Assembly: GCA_023254015.1 (NCBI GenBank) | Contig: JALQYS010000196.1 | Coordinates: 1-8,270, forward strand | Direction: 5' to 3' | Length of the DNA stretch: 8,270 bases | DNA from: Paracoccaceae bacterium | GTDB lineage: Bacteria > Pseudomonadota > Alphaproteobacteria > Rhodobacterales > Rhodobacteraceae | Shown here: positions 1-6,863 of the stretch, piece after piece | How positions within the stretch are numbered: the first letter of the stretch is position 1 | Layout: the number at the start of each line of letters is the position of its first letter | Notes under the pieces: model-generated | Told to the model about the DNA's origin: nothing | The model's database searches: none | What the model saw: the letters and a program-made list of their open reading frames with translations, nothing else | Program-made: the position numbers and the translations under genes

Positions 1-1518
1 GGCTTCATCACCGAACTGCAGGCATTGATCGAAAAGCTGGAAGGTCAGATTCAGGATTACCGGCGCACAAAGTTCGGGCCGAAGTCCGAGAAGCTGGACC
101 CGGCGCAGTTGGAACTGGCGCTGGAAGATCTGGAAACCGCCATCGCCGAGACACAGGCACAGATCGCCGCCGTCGAGGAAAAGATCGCCGCCAGCGAATC
201 CGATCCCGAAAAACGCAAGCCGCGGCCCCCCCGCAAGGCCCGTGCCCTGCCCGAAAGCCTGCCGCGCGTGGAACGCGTGGTTGAGCCCGACAGCATTACC
301 TGCCCCTGCGGCTGCGGCGACATGGTCCGGATCGGGGAAGACCGGACTGAGCGGCTGGACTACATCCCCGCGCGCTACCAGGTCATTGTCACGATCCGCC
401 CCAAATATGCCTGTCCCAAGGGGCGCACAGGCGTGGTGCAAGCCAAAGCCCCTGCGCATCTCCTGGAGGGCAGCTGGCCCACAGAGCCGCTGCTGGCCTA
501 CATCGCGGTATCCAAGCATTCCGAGTTCATGCCTCTGAACCGGCAGGCCGTGGTGATGGCGCGGCATGGAGTTCCGATCGACCGCTCTGTTCTGGCGGAC
601 TGGATGGGCCGGACCGGCGCGCTGATCGCACCCGTTGTCGACCATATGGCCAAGCGATTGATGGCCGAAAGCACGCGGCTTTACGTGGATGAGACCACCG
701 CCCCGGTGCTGGATCCGGGGAAAGGCAAAACGAAGACCGGCTACCTTTGGGCGGTACTGCGAGATGACCGGGGTTGGGGTGGCTCCGCGCCGCCGGGCGT
801 GGTGTTCCATTACCGGCCCGGGCGTAAAGGCGAATATGCCGCCGAAATCCTCGCCGGCTTCAATGGTACGATCCAGGTCGATGCTTATGGAGGCTATTCC
901 CATCTGGCGACGCCAAAGCGCACGGGCGGCGATCCGTTGCGGCTGGCCTTCTGTTGGGCGCACGGGCGGCGCAAGCTGCTCAAAGCCAAGCCAAAGACTG
1001 GATCGCCCATCGTGGAGGAAGCGCTGCTGCGCATCGCCGCCCTCTACAAAATCGAGGACGCCATCCGCGGCAGAGACCCGGACCACCGCCGGGCTATTCG
1101 GCAGGAGCTGTCCTGCCCACTGGTTGACGAGTTCTTCGCGTGGTTGACGGCGCAGGCCGCGCGGGTCTCGCGTAAATCCGACCTCGGCAAGGCCATGACC
1201 TATATGCTGAAACGCAACGATGGCTTCCGGCTGTTTCTGGAAGATGGCCGGGTCGACATCGACTCGAACCTCGTCGAGAACGCGATCCGCAGCCCCGCCA
1301 TGAATCGCCGCAATTGCCTTTTTGCCGGCCATGACGAAGGCGGACGAAAATGGGCCCGTTTTGCCAGCCTGATCGGAACATGCAAAATGAACGGCGTCGA
1401 TCCATACCTGTATCTGCGCGACCTCTTTACCAGCATTGCCCACGGCCATCTGGCCAAGGACATCGACGCCCTGATGCCTTGGGCCTACGCGCAGCAGACC
1501 CTGATTGCATCAAAATGA
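1..1518 (+). CDS. tnpC: IS66-family transposase (TnpC), N-terminus outside window
   Basis: This is the DDE transposase that cuts and joins the ends of an IS66 element. The frame is open to base 1 (GFITELQALIEKLEGQ), so the TTG at 25 is not the true start; the family usually begins some tens of residues earlier. Numbering from that TTG: a leucine/glutamate-rich coiled coil and the 'FGPKSEKLD' motif (17-25), typical of the family's N-terminal leucine-zipper region; a Cys-rich zinc-binding patch at 93-130 (CPCGCG ... CPKG); then the catalytic core with D222 (YVDET), D286 (QVDAYGGY) and E419 (SNLVENAIR). The C-terminal IS66 tail follows (FASLIGTCKMNGVDPYLYL, 447-465). All three acidic residues and an uninterrupted frame suggest a functional enzyme. 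The stop is the TGA at 1516-1518. Confidence 0.93.
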   Translation, partial: GFITELQALIEKLEGQIQDYRRTKFGPKSEKLDPAQLELALEDLETAIAETQAQIAAVEEKIAASESDPEKRKPRPPRKARALPESLPRVERVVEPDSITCPCGCGDMVRIGEDRTERLDYIPARYQVIVTIRPKYACPKGRTGVVQAKAPAHLLEGSWPTEPLLAYIAVSKHSEFMPLNRQAVVMARHGVPIDRSVLADWMGRTGALIAPVVDHMAKRLMAESTRLYVDETTAPVLDPGKGKTKTGYLWAVLRDDRGWGGSAPPGVVFHYRPGRKGEYAAEILAGFNGTIQVDAYGGYSHLATPKRTGGDPLRLAFCWAHGRRKLLKAKPKTGSPIVEEALLRIAALYKIEDAIRGRDPDHRRAIRQELSCPLVDEFFAWLTAQAARVSRKSDLGKAMTYMLKRNDGFRLFLEDGRVDIDSNLVENAIRSPAMNRRNCLFAGHDEGGRKWARFASLIGTCKMNGVDPYLYLRDLFTSIAHGHLAKDIDALMPWAYAQQTLIASK

Positions 1519-1545
1519 CCTCGCCCGGGACTCCTCGGTGAGCTC

Positions 1546-1995
1546 GTGGCCAAAAGCCACAGCCCCGATCCAGCTCCGCGCAACAGCAAAATCAATGGGT
1601 CAGGGACGCCGCATACGGTGATTTCCAACACCTGGGCGGGCTATCAGTCGAGCCTTCTGGCGGCCGAAGGCATCGAGGTGGTGGAGTTCATCCCCAAGGA
1701 GGGCGCCGAGGGCTGGATGGACAGCTGGATGGTCGTGAAGGATACGCCGAACAAGGAATGCGCCTACAAGTTCCTGAACATGCAGCTGTCAGAACAGGGC
1801 CAGTGCGGCGTAGCCAATGTGAACGGCTATTCGGCGACGAACGCGGCGGCGGCCAAGTCCTGCATGACCCCTGAGCAGTATACGGCCCTGCATCAGGATG
1901 ACCCGGCCTATCTCGACAGCCTGATGATCTGGACCGCGCTTGGTGACCGGTTCGAGGCCTATACCAACGCCTGGAACGCCGTGAAGGCGCAATAA
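1546..1995 (+). pseudogene. PotD-like ABC transporter substrate-binding protein, C-terminal remnant
   Basis: This is the tail of a periplasmic extracellular solute-binding protein of the spermidine/putrescine type. The open frame begins at a GTG (1546), but the first 24 codons come from the insertion-sequence tail. Family-like sequence starts at codon 1618 (VISNTWAGYQSSLLAAEGI) and runs 125 residues to the TAA at 1993-1995. Recognisable are 'IPKEGAEGWMDSWMVVKDTPNKECAYKFLN', the usual late segment with the ligand-lobe tryptophan/aspartate pair, and a final helix ending NAWNAVKAQ. Intact family members are about 350 residues, so roughly 220 N-terminal residues, including the signal peptide, are missing. 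Without export the fragment cannot serve as a receptor. It directly precedes the matching ATPase and permeases, the normal place for this gene. PotD versus PotF or another cationic-ligand subtype cannot be decided. Confidence 0.82.
1592..1616 (-). repeat. Candidate right terminal inverted repeat of the IS66 element
   Basis: Read on the minus strand, this 25-base stretch begins GTATGCGGCGTCCCTGACCC, similar in its first bases to the GTAA-starting ends of many IS66 elements. It abuts the point where binding-protein homology resumes (1618). The partner repeat is outside the window, so the call rests on position and on the first few bases only. Confidence 0.45.
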
Positions 1996-2010
1996 CCGGA
2001 CAAGAACCGT

Positions 2011-2039
2011 CAGGCGGCCCCGATCCGGTGGGCCGCCTG
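2011..2039 (+). promoter_or_regulatory. Intercistronic hairpin between binding protein and ATPase genes
   Basis: A perfect 10-bp stem, CAGGCGGCCC paired with GGGCCGCCTG, encloses a 9-base loop 16 bases after the binding-protein stop. No U-tract follows on the + strand; instead a run of nine A (2046-2054) leads into the next ribosome binding site. It is therefore more likely an mRNA-stabilising or partial-attenuation structure than a full terminator. Such hairpins after binding-protein genes are known to let the receptor be made in excess over the membrane parts. The role here is inferred. Confidence 0.6.
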
Positions 2040-2067
2040 TGGCGTAAAAAAAAAGGGAAAGGCCGCC

Positions 2068-3147
2068 ATGGCAGCGATCATCGAGCTTCAGGGCATATCG
2101 AAGTATTACTCGAAAACCATCATCGGGGTGGATGATGTGTCCCTCTCCGTCGGGGACGGCGAGTTCGTTACCCTTCTGGGCCCCTCGGGCTGCGGCAAGT
2201 CCACGCTTCTGCGGATGATCGGCGGGTTCGAAGAGCCGACACACGGCAGCATAAGGCTGGCGGGCCGCGACGTGACCCAAGAGCCGCCCTACCGCCGCGA
2301 GGTGAACATGGTCTTTCAGGACTATGCGCTGTTTCCGCACATGACGGTGGGCCAGAACATCGCCTACGGGCTGAAGATGGCAGGGATGGACCGCGTCGCG
2401 GCCCGCAGGAAGGCCGCCGAGGCGCTGGAGCTGGTGGGCTTGCCCGACAAGATCGACCAGCGCCCGCACCAGCTGTCGGGCGGGCAGCGCCAGCGCATCG
2501 CGCTGGCCCGCGCGATTGTCCGGCGGCCCAAGGTGCTGCTTCTGGACGAACCCCTGTCCGCGCTGGATGCGCGGATGCGCGACCAGATGCGGATCGAGTT
2601 GAAGCACCTGCACGAAAAGGTGGGCATCACCTTCATCATGGTCACCCATGACCAGGAAGAGGCGCTGACCATGTCGGACCGGATCGTGGTGATGGAAAAG
2701 GGCCGTGTGGCCCAGGACGGTCGGCCTCAGGACATCTACGACCATCCAGCCTCGCCCTATGTCGCGAATTTCATCGGCACGACCAATTTCCTGCCCGCGA
2801 CACCGGCCGGACAGGGGCAGTTCCGCGTCGCAGGCGGGGCGCTGACGTCGCAAGACGCCGCTCCGACGGCAGGCGCGGTGACCTTGGGCTTCCGCCCGGA
2901 AAAGGCGCGGTTCCTTGCACCGGGCGAAACCGCCGCGAATGTGGTTGAAGGCCGCGTCAGCGAGGTCATCTACTATGGTCTGGGCCTGCGGACGGCCGTG
3001 GATCTGGGCGGCGGCGCGACGGTCTTTGTCGACAGCCTGCTGCCCGACACGCTGGTCCGCAGCGCCATTCCGCAGACCGGCTCCCCGGCACGCGTGGCCG
3101 TCGAGCCGCATAACGTCTTTGTCTTTGCCGGCGAGGTGCGGCTGTGA
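2068..3147 (+). CDS. potA: Polyamine-type ABC transporter ATP-binding protein (PotA-like)
   Basis: This is the cytoplasmic ATPase that powers import through the two permeases encoded next. In 359 residues it shows Walker A GPSGCGKST (38-46), the Q-loop glutamine in VFQDYALFP (Q84), signature LSGGQRQR (136-143), Walker B VLLLDE (156-161), D-loop SALD (164-167) and switch histidine H194 (VTHDQEEAL). After about residue 235 (NFIGTTNFLP) comes a C-terminal TOBE regulatory domain (FRPEKARF ... VEGRVSEVIYYG), as expected for the PotA/FbpC/MalK class. All catalytic residues are present. The ATG at 2068 is preceded by a purine-rich site, GGGAAAGG (2055-2062). Its stop overlaps the next start by four bases (GTGA), implying translational coupling. 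Closest subtype is spermidine/putrescine, but the true ligand is unknown because the receptor is broken. Confidence 0.93.
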   Translation: MAAIIELQGISKYYSKTIIGVDDVSLSVGDGEFVTLLGPSGCGKSTLLRMIGGFEEPTHGSIRLAGRDVTQEPPYRREVNMVFQDYALFPHMTVGQNIAYGLKMAGMDRVAARRKAAEALELVGLPDKIDQRPHQLSGGQRQRIALARAIVRRPKVLLLDEPLSALDARMRDQMRIELKHLHEKVGITFIMVTHDQEEALTMSDRIVVMEKGRVAQDGRPQDIYDHPASPYVANFIGTTNFLPATPAGQGQFRVAGGALTSQDAAPTAGAVTLGFRPEKARFLAPGETAANVVEGRVSEVIYYGLGLRTAVDLGGGATVFVDSLLPDTLVRSAIPQTGSPARVAVEPHNVFVFAGEVRL

Positions 3148-4010
3148 CCGCGCTGCGCCGCAACCTTTCCGGCGCGCTGGTGCTGGGCATTCCGCTGGCC
3201 TGGATCGTGCTGTTCATGCTGGTGCCCTACGGCATCATCGCGACCTACAGCTTCTGGGTGAAGGCCTATCCCACCTTCAAGCCGGCCTTCCAGTTCGGCA
3301 ACTACGTCACCCTGTTCACCGATCCGCAATATGTGCAGGTGCTGCTGCGCACATTGAAGATCAGCGTGCTGGTCTCGGTGACCTCGCTGCTTCTGGCCTA
3401 TCCCTTTGCCTATTGGCTGGTGTTCCGCTGCCGCTGGCCGGGGGTGCGGACTTGGCTTTACATGGCGGTGATCGCGCCCCTGTGGGTCAGCTACCTGCTG
3501 CGCGCCTATATCTGGAAAACCATCCTGGGCACCGAGGGCATCCTGAATTCCTTCCTGATGTGGGCGGGGATCACGGACGCGCCGTCGGACATCTTCCTTT
3601 ACAACCAGTTCGCCATGGTCCTGACGCTGACCTACATCTTCATCCCCTTCATGGTGATGCCGATCTATACTGCGCTGGAACGGATTCCGCCCAACCTGGC
3701 CGAAGCCTCGGCCGATCTGGGGATGAATCCGTGGCGGACCTTCCTGAAGGTCACGCTGCCCCTGTCGATGCCGGGGATCGCGGCGGGGTTCACCCTGACC
3801 TTCTGCCTGTCGTTCGGTGACTTCATCGCGCCCTTCCTGGTGGGGGGCCCCGACGGCAACCTGATCGCCTCGGTGATCCAGACGCAGTTCGGCTCGGCGC
3901 TGAACTGGCCCCTAGGCTCGGCCCTGTCGATCGTGATGCTGGTGATCGTGCTGTCCATCGTGTCGCTGTCGGATCGGCTGGAACGCAACACCACCACAGG
4001 AGGTGCCTGA
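3144..4010 (+). CDS. potB: ABC transporter permease, PotB-like
   Basis: This is one of the two inner-membrane channel subunits of the importer, 288 residues with about six hydrophobic segments: near 12-35, 70-95, 103-125, 155-177, 208-235 and 255-275. The cytoplasmic coupling loop carries the EAA motif EASADLGMNPWRTFLKVTLP (187-206), the docking site for the ATPase. 'LSFGDFIAPFLVGGP' after it is characteristic of PotB-type permeases. The GTG start at 3144 overlaps the ATPase stop (GTGA), with GAGG at 3133-3136 as a plausible ribosome binding site. The gene ends in TGA at 4008-4010, one base before the next ATG. Substrate specificity normally lies in the missing binding protein, so polyamine is the best guess and not proven. 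Confidence 0.9.
   Translation: MTALRRNLSGALVLGIPLAWIVLFMLVPYGIIATYSFWVKAYPTFKPAFQFGNYVTLFTDPQYVQVLLRTLKISVLVSVTSLLLAYPFAYWLVFRCRWPGVRTWLYMAVIAPLWVSYLLRAYIWKTILGTEGILNSFLMWAGITDAPSDIFLYNQFAMVLTLTYIFIPFMVMPIYTALERIPPNLAEASADLGMNPWRTFLKVTLPLSMPGIAAGFTLTFCLSFGDFIAPFLVGGPDGNLIASVIQTQFGSALNWPLGSALSIVMLVIVLSIVSLSDRLERNTTTGGA
3998..4004 (+). promoter_or_regulatory. Strong ribosome binding site deciding the PotC-like start
   Basis: AGGAGGT lies seven bases before the ATG at 4012 and inside the last codons of the preceding permease gene. It favours ATG 4012 over the in-frame GTG at 4003, which lies within this site. Confidence 0.75.
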
Positions 4011-4011
4011 C

Positions 4012-4818
4012 ATGGCCCGTTCCGCAGTCTCGCGCTATGGCGCCGACAGTGCCTTCATGACCTTCGTCGCCGTGCTGATGGCGTTTCTCTATGTGCCGAT
4101 CTGGGTGCTGATCGCCTTCAGCTTCTCGTCGTCGCGATCGCTGACCTGGCCCATTCCGGGGTTCACCCTGGACTGGTATCGCAAGCTTTTCGCCAACGAA
4201 GACCTGCTGACCGCCGTCTGGAACAGCTTTTACGTCGCCACCTTCGCCACGATCCTGTCGTTGATCGTGGGCGTCTCGGCGGCGATGGCGCTGAACCGGT
4301 TCGACTTTCCGGGCAAGACCTTGTTCCGGCGGCTGATCCTGCTGCCGATCACCCTGCCGGGCATCGTCACGGGCATCTCCATGCTGAACATGTTCAGCCT
4401 GTTCGGCTTTCCGCTTTCGCTGGAAACCGTGATCTTCGGCCATGCCACGGCGCTTCTGGGGGTGGTGGTGACGCAGGTCTATGCAAGGCTGCAACGGATT
4501 CCCCGCTCGCTTGAAGAAGCGTCGGGCGATCTGGGGGCAACACCCTTGCGGACGTTCCTGTTCGTCACCCTGCCGAACCTGCGGTCGGCGATCATCGGGG
4601 CGGGCCTGTTGTCCTTTGTCCTGTCCTTCGACGAAATCCCCGTCACCTTCTTTCTGACGGGCCGTGACAACACCCTGCCGATGTACATCTATTCCACCAT
4701 GCGCCGGGGGGTGACGCCCGAGATCAACGCGGTGGGCACGCTGATCGTGCTGGCCTCGCTGGTGCTGATCGTGCTGTCGGTCCTTGCCACGCGCAGCCGT
4801 GGCGACGGGGGGCGGTAA
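4012..4818 (+). CDS. potC: ABC transporter permease, PotC-like
   Basis: This is the second channel subunit, pairing with the PotB-like protein in the inner membrane. It has 268 residues with hydrophobic segments near 15-38, 68-94, 105-135, 140-160, 190-215 and 240-260. The EAA motif is EASGDLGATPLRTFLFVTLP (169-188), and the following 'SFVLSFDEIPVTFFLTG' (201-217) is a recognisable PotC-family stretch. The start is ATG 4012, chosen because AGGAGGT sits at the right distance. An upstream in-frame GTG (4003) would add only three residues and overlaps that site. The TAA at 4816-4818 is followed after four bases by the amidotransferase start, so the two are likely co-translated. Length and motifs are normal and nothing appears broken. 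Confidence 0.91.
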   Translation: MARSAVSRYGADSAFMTFVAVLMAFLYVPIWVLIAFSFSSSRSLTWPIPGFTLDWYRKLFANEDLLTAVWNSFYVATFATILSLIVGVSAAMALNRFDFPGKTLFRRLILLPITLPGIVTGISMLNMFSLFGFPLSLETVIFGHATALLGVVVTQVYARLQRIPRSLEEASGDLGATPLRTFLFVTLPNLRSAIIGAGLLSFVLSFDEIPVTFFLTGRDNTLPMYIYSTMRRGVTPEINAVGTLIVLASLVLIVLSVLATRSRGDGGR

Positions 4819-4822
4819 GGGC

Positions 4823-5554
4823 ATGCGGATCACCATCATCGAGGCTGACCGCCCGGACCCCGAGGTGCGGCATCGCTGGCCGTCCTACGGCAAGATGTGC
4901 GCCGACTGGCTGGGCGCGGCCCTGCCCGAAGCGCAGTTTTCGCAGGTAAACGTGGTCGAGGGCGAGGATTTCCCGGATCTGGCAAGCTTTGATGCGGTTC
5001 TGCTGACAGGATCGCGCGCCGGGGCCTATGAGGACCATCCCTGGATCCCGCCCTACATCGACTTTCTGCGCACCTGCCGGGACGCGGGCCGCCCGATCGG
5101 GGGAATCTGCTTTGGCCATCAGATCATGGCGACGGCCTTCGGCGGCAGGGTGGAAAAATCGGGCCGGGGTTGGGTGATCGGGCGCAAGCAGCATCGGATC
5201 GCGCCGGCGGGCCGGGCGCTCTTTCCGGGCCTTGATGCGCTGTCGGCCCTGTCCTTCCATCAGGATCAGGTGGTCGACCTGCCGCCGGGGGCCCGTGTCG
5301 TTCTGGGCAACGCGCATTCCCCGCATGGCGGCATCGTCTATCCCTTTGCCGCCCTGTCAGTGCAGTTCCACCCCGAATTCGGACCGGACTATGTGTCGGG
5401 CCTTCTGGATCGCATGGGACAGGCCGGTTTTTCCGATGCATTCCTGGAGGACAGCCGGGGCGGGCTTTCCCAACCGGTCGACAATGACGACGTTGCAGGC
5501 GCCTTTGCCCGGTTCTACAAAAGAGCCTGCGGGGTCATGGGTCAGACCGGGTAA
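4823..5554 (+). CDS. Class I glutamine amidotransferase domain protein
   Basis: This is a stand-alone glutamine-hydrolase fold protein of 243 residues, like the amidotransferase domain of GMP synthase. The visible catalytic triad is the nucleophile Cys96 in GGICFGHQ, plus His183 and Glu185 in QFHPEF. Oxyanion-side glycines occur around residue 63 (LTGSRAGAYE). No synthetase domain follows, so it is not GuaA. Members like this can release ammonia from glutamine or cleave gamma-glutamyl amides; the substrate cannot be read from sequence. Sitting inside a polyamine-type uptake operon, it might act on gamma-glutamylated amines, in the manner of but not homologous in detail to PuuD. That is inference. 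ATG 4823 is chosen because an earlier in-frame start would run back 13 codons into potC. Its TAA overlaps the next ATG (TAATG). Confidence 0.87.
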   Translation: MRITIIEADRPDPEVRHRWPSYGKMCADWLGAALPEAQFSQVNVVEGEDFPDLASFDAVLLTGSRAGAYEDHPWIPPYIDFLRTCRDAGRPIGGICFGHQIMATAFGGRVEKSGRGWVIGRKQHRIAPAGRALFPGLDALSALSFHQDQVVDLPPGARVVLGNAHSPHGGIVYPFAALSVQFHPEFGPDYVSGLLDRMGQAGFSDAFLEDSRGGLSQPVDNDDVAGAFARFYKRACGVMGQTG

Positions 5555-6828
5555 TGCGGCAGGAGCACCAGCAACAGATCGGGATCGCCCAGCGGCAGGT
5601 GCTGTCGCAGTCCGCGCGGCAGCTGGTGCAACTGATCGTGACCCCGCCGGCCGAATTCGCCGATCTGGTCGAACGCCAGGCCGCCGAGAACCCGTTTCTG
5701 GCGGTGTCGCGCCCCCTTCCGCGCGGCGGCGGGATGCCGACCGACAGCGCCTCGGCCCAGCCCAGCCTGTTCGGCCATGTGCTGGCCGAAATCCCGATGC
5801 TGGTGCGCATGGCGGCGGACCTGCCGATTGCGCGGCGCCTGACAGAAGGCCTGGACGAACGCGGCTATCTGGTCGACAGCCTGCCCGCGATCGCCGCCGA
5901 GCTGAAGGTTTCGCCCGGCCGGGTCGACAGGGTGCTGCAGCAGATGCAGGAGATCGACCCCGCCGGCCTGTTCGCAAGATCGGTCACCGAATGCCTTGCG
6001 CTGCAACTGCGGGCCAAAGGGCAACTGGACGAGGGGGCCATCCTTGTGCTGTGCCATCTCGAAGAGCTTGCCGCCAGCGGTGTGGTGGATTTCGCACGCC
6101 GTCATGGGCTCGACCGTGATCGCCTGAAACAGCTGCTTGCCGTGATTGCCAGACTGTCGCGCAATCCTGCGGCGGCCTTTGGCGAGACGGTGGCCGCCGC
6201 GATCCCCGAACTGCAGTTCACGCGCGACGCAGAGGCGTGGTCGGTGCGCCAGATCCTGCAATCGGCACCGCAGCTGACACTTCGCCATGCCGCCTTTGCC
6301 ACGGCGCTTCAAGGCGCCGTCGATGCCGAAGCCCGCCGCGCGCTGCGCCGCAAATGGCACGAGGCCCGCGCGCTGCATCAGGCGGCGGGCCTGCGCGACA
6401 CGACCCTGGAAGCCCTGGGAAATCAGCTTGTGGTCTTGCAGAGGACCGGACTGGACAGCCGCCTTGTCCGGCTTGCCCCCCTGACCCAGCGCGAGCTGGC
6501 CGCGCGGCTGTCCTTGCATGAAAGCACCGTCAGCAGGATGGTGCGCAACAGGTTTGCCCTGGTCGACGGCAAGATCGTGCCCTTGGTGCGGTTCTTCGAA
6601 AGGCCTCTTGCGGCAAAGGACAGCGCCCCGCTGACACGATCCATCGTGCTGGATGCGCTGCGCAAGCTGATCGCCGATAACCCCGCCTGTGCAAGCATGA
6701 GCGATCTTGCCCTTGCCCGAAAGCTTGCCGGTTCCGGGATCGACATCCCCCGGCGCCGTCTGTGCAGCTACCGGGCGCTGCTGGGGATTGCCTCCTCCCG
6801 TCGGCGCCGATCCGCGCGGGCAAATTGA
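5554..6828 (+). CDS. rpoN: RNA polymerase sigma-54 factor (RpoN-like paralogue)
   Basis: This alternative sigma factor directs RNA polymerase to -24/-12 promoters and needs an enhancer-binding ATPase. It has 424 residues, short for the family but like the compact factors of Rhodobacter relatives. Region I is glutamine/leucine-rich (1-50; QRQVLSQSARQLVQLI). There is little acidic region II. The core-binding part shows LDERGYLVDSL (100-110) and IDPAGLFARSVTECLALQL (134-152). A helix-turn-helix spans about 310-330 (LTQRELAARLSLHESTVSRM). The RpoN box near 399-408 reads PRRRLCSYRA; the usual form is ARRTVAKYRE, so only the two arginines and the YR pair are kept. The protein ends in a basic tail, RRRRSARAN. 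The start codon overlaps the amidotransferase stop (TAATG) and has only a weak ribosome site, so translation is probably coupled. The degraded box suggests a specialised paralogue. Confidence 0.88.
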   Translation: MRQEHQQQIGIAQRQVLSQSARQLVQLIVTPPAEFADLVERQAAENPFLAVSRPLPRGGGMPTDSASAQPSLFGHVLAEIPMLVRMAADLPIARRLTEGLDERGYLVDSLPAIAAELKVSPGRVDRVLQQMQEIDPAGLFARSVTECLALQLRAKGQLDEGAILVLCHLEELAASGVVDFARRHGLDRDRLKQLLAVIARLSRNPAAAFGETVAAAIPELQFTRDAEAWSVRQILQSAPQLTLRHAAFATALQGAVDAEARRALRRKWHEARALHQAAGLRDTTLEALGNQLVVLQRTGLDSRLVRLAPLTQRELAARLSLHESTVSRMVRNRFALVDGKIVPLVRFFERPLAAKDSAPLTRSIVLDALRKLIADNPACASMSDLALARKLAGSGIDIPRRRLCSYRALLGIASSRRRRSARAN

Positions 6829-6861
6829 GGCGCGGGGCGCGCGTCTTGCGCCCCACCCGCC
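6829..6861. terminator. GC-rich hairpin between convergent rpoN and livH
   Basis: GGGGCGC (6834-6840) pairs with GCGCCCC (6848-6854) around a 7-base loop. GGCG (6829-6832) can pair with CGCC (6858-6861) across a small internal loop. The hairpin starts right after the rpoN stop and ends two bases before the livH stop on the other strand. No U-tract follows on the + strand; on the minus strand a short TTT occurs a few bases beyond. A two-way transcription end is likely, but it is not a canonical intrinsic terminator. Confidence 0.5.
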
Positions 6862-6863
6862 GG

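Larger units (their letters stand above)
1..1616 (+). mobile_element. IS66-family insertion sequence, right-hand part
   Basis: The segment holds the transposase gene of an IS66-type element plus about 98 bases of non-coding tail. The left end, and the accessory genes tnpA and tnpB usual in this family, would lie upstream of the window. The right boundary is placed near 1616 because homology to a periplasmic binding protein resumes at codon 1618-1620. In addition, the reverse complement of 1592-1616 starts GTATGCGGCGTCC, which resembles the GTAA-type ends of IS66 elements. The exact end is uncertain by a few bases, and the expected 8-bp target duplication cannot be tested because the left end is missing. 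The interruption of the binding-protein gene supports an insertion here. Confidence 0.75.

Noticed and set aside
2011..2054. Hairpin at 2011-2039 as a full intrinsic terminator on the + strand
   Set aside because: No U-tract follows; the downstream run is A on this strand, so complete termination before the ATPase gene is unlikely.
1789..3111. A 440-codon minus-strand frame opposite the ATPase gene
   Set aside because: It is antisense to an intact ABC ATPase with all motifs; its composition (many R, H, G, Q) is that of a mirror frame and it has no ribosome site.
4003..4011. GTG 4003 as the start of the PotC-like permease
   Set aside because: It lies within the AGGAGGT ribosome site itself; ATG 4012 is correctly spaced.
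4784..4822. In-frame earlier start for the amidotransferase
   Set aside because: It would overlap the potC gene by 35 bases and add a non-conserved leader (MPRAAVATGGGKG). The class I fold begins with MRITIIEAD at 4823.
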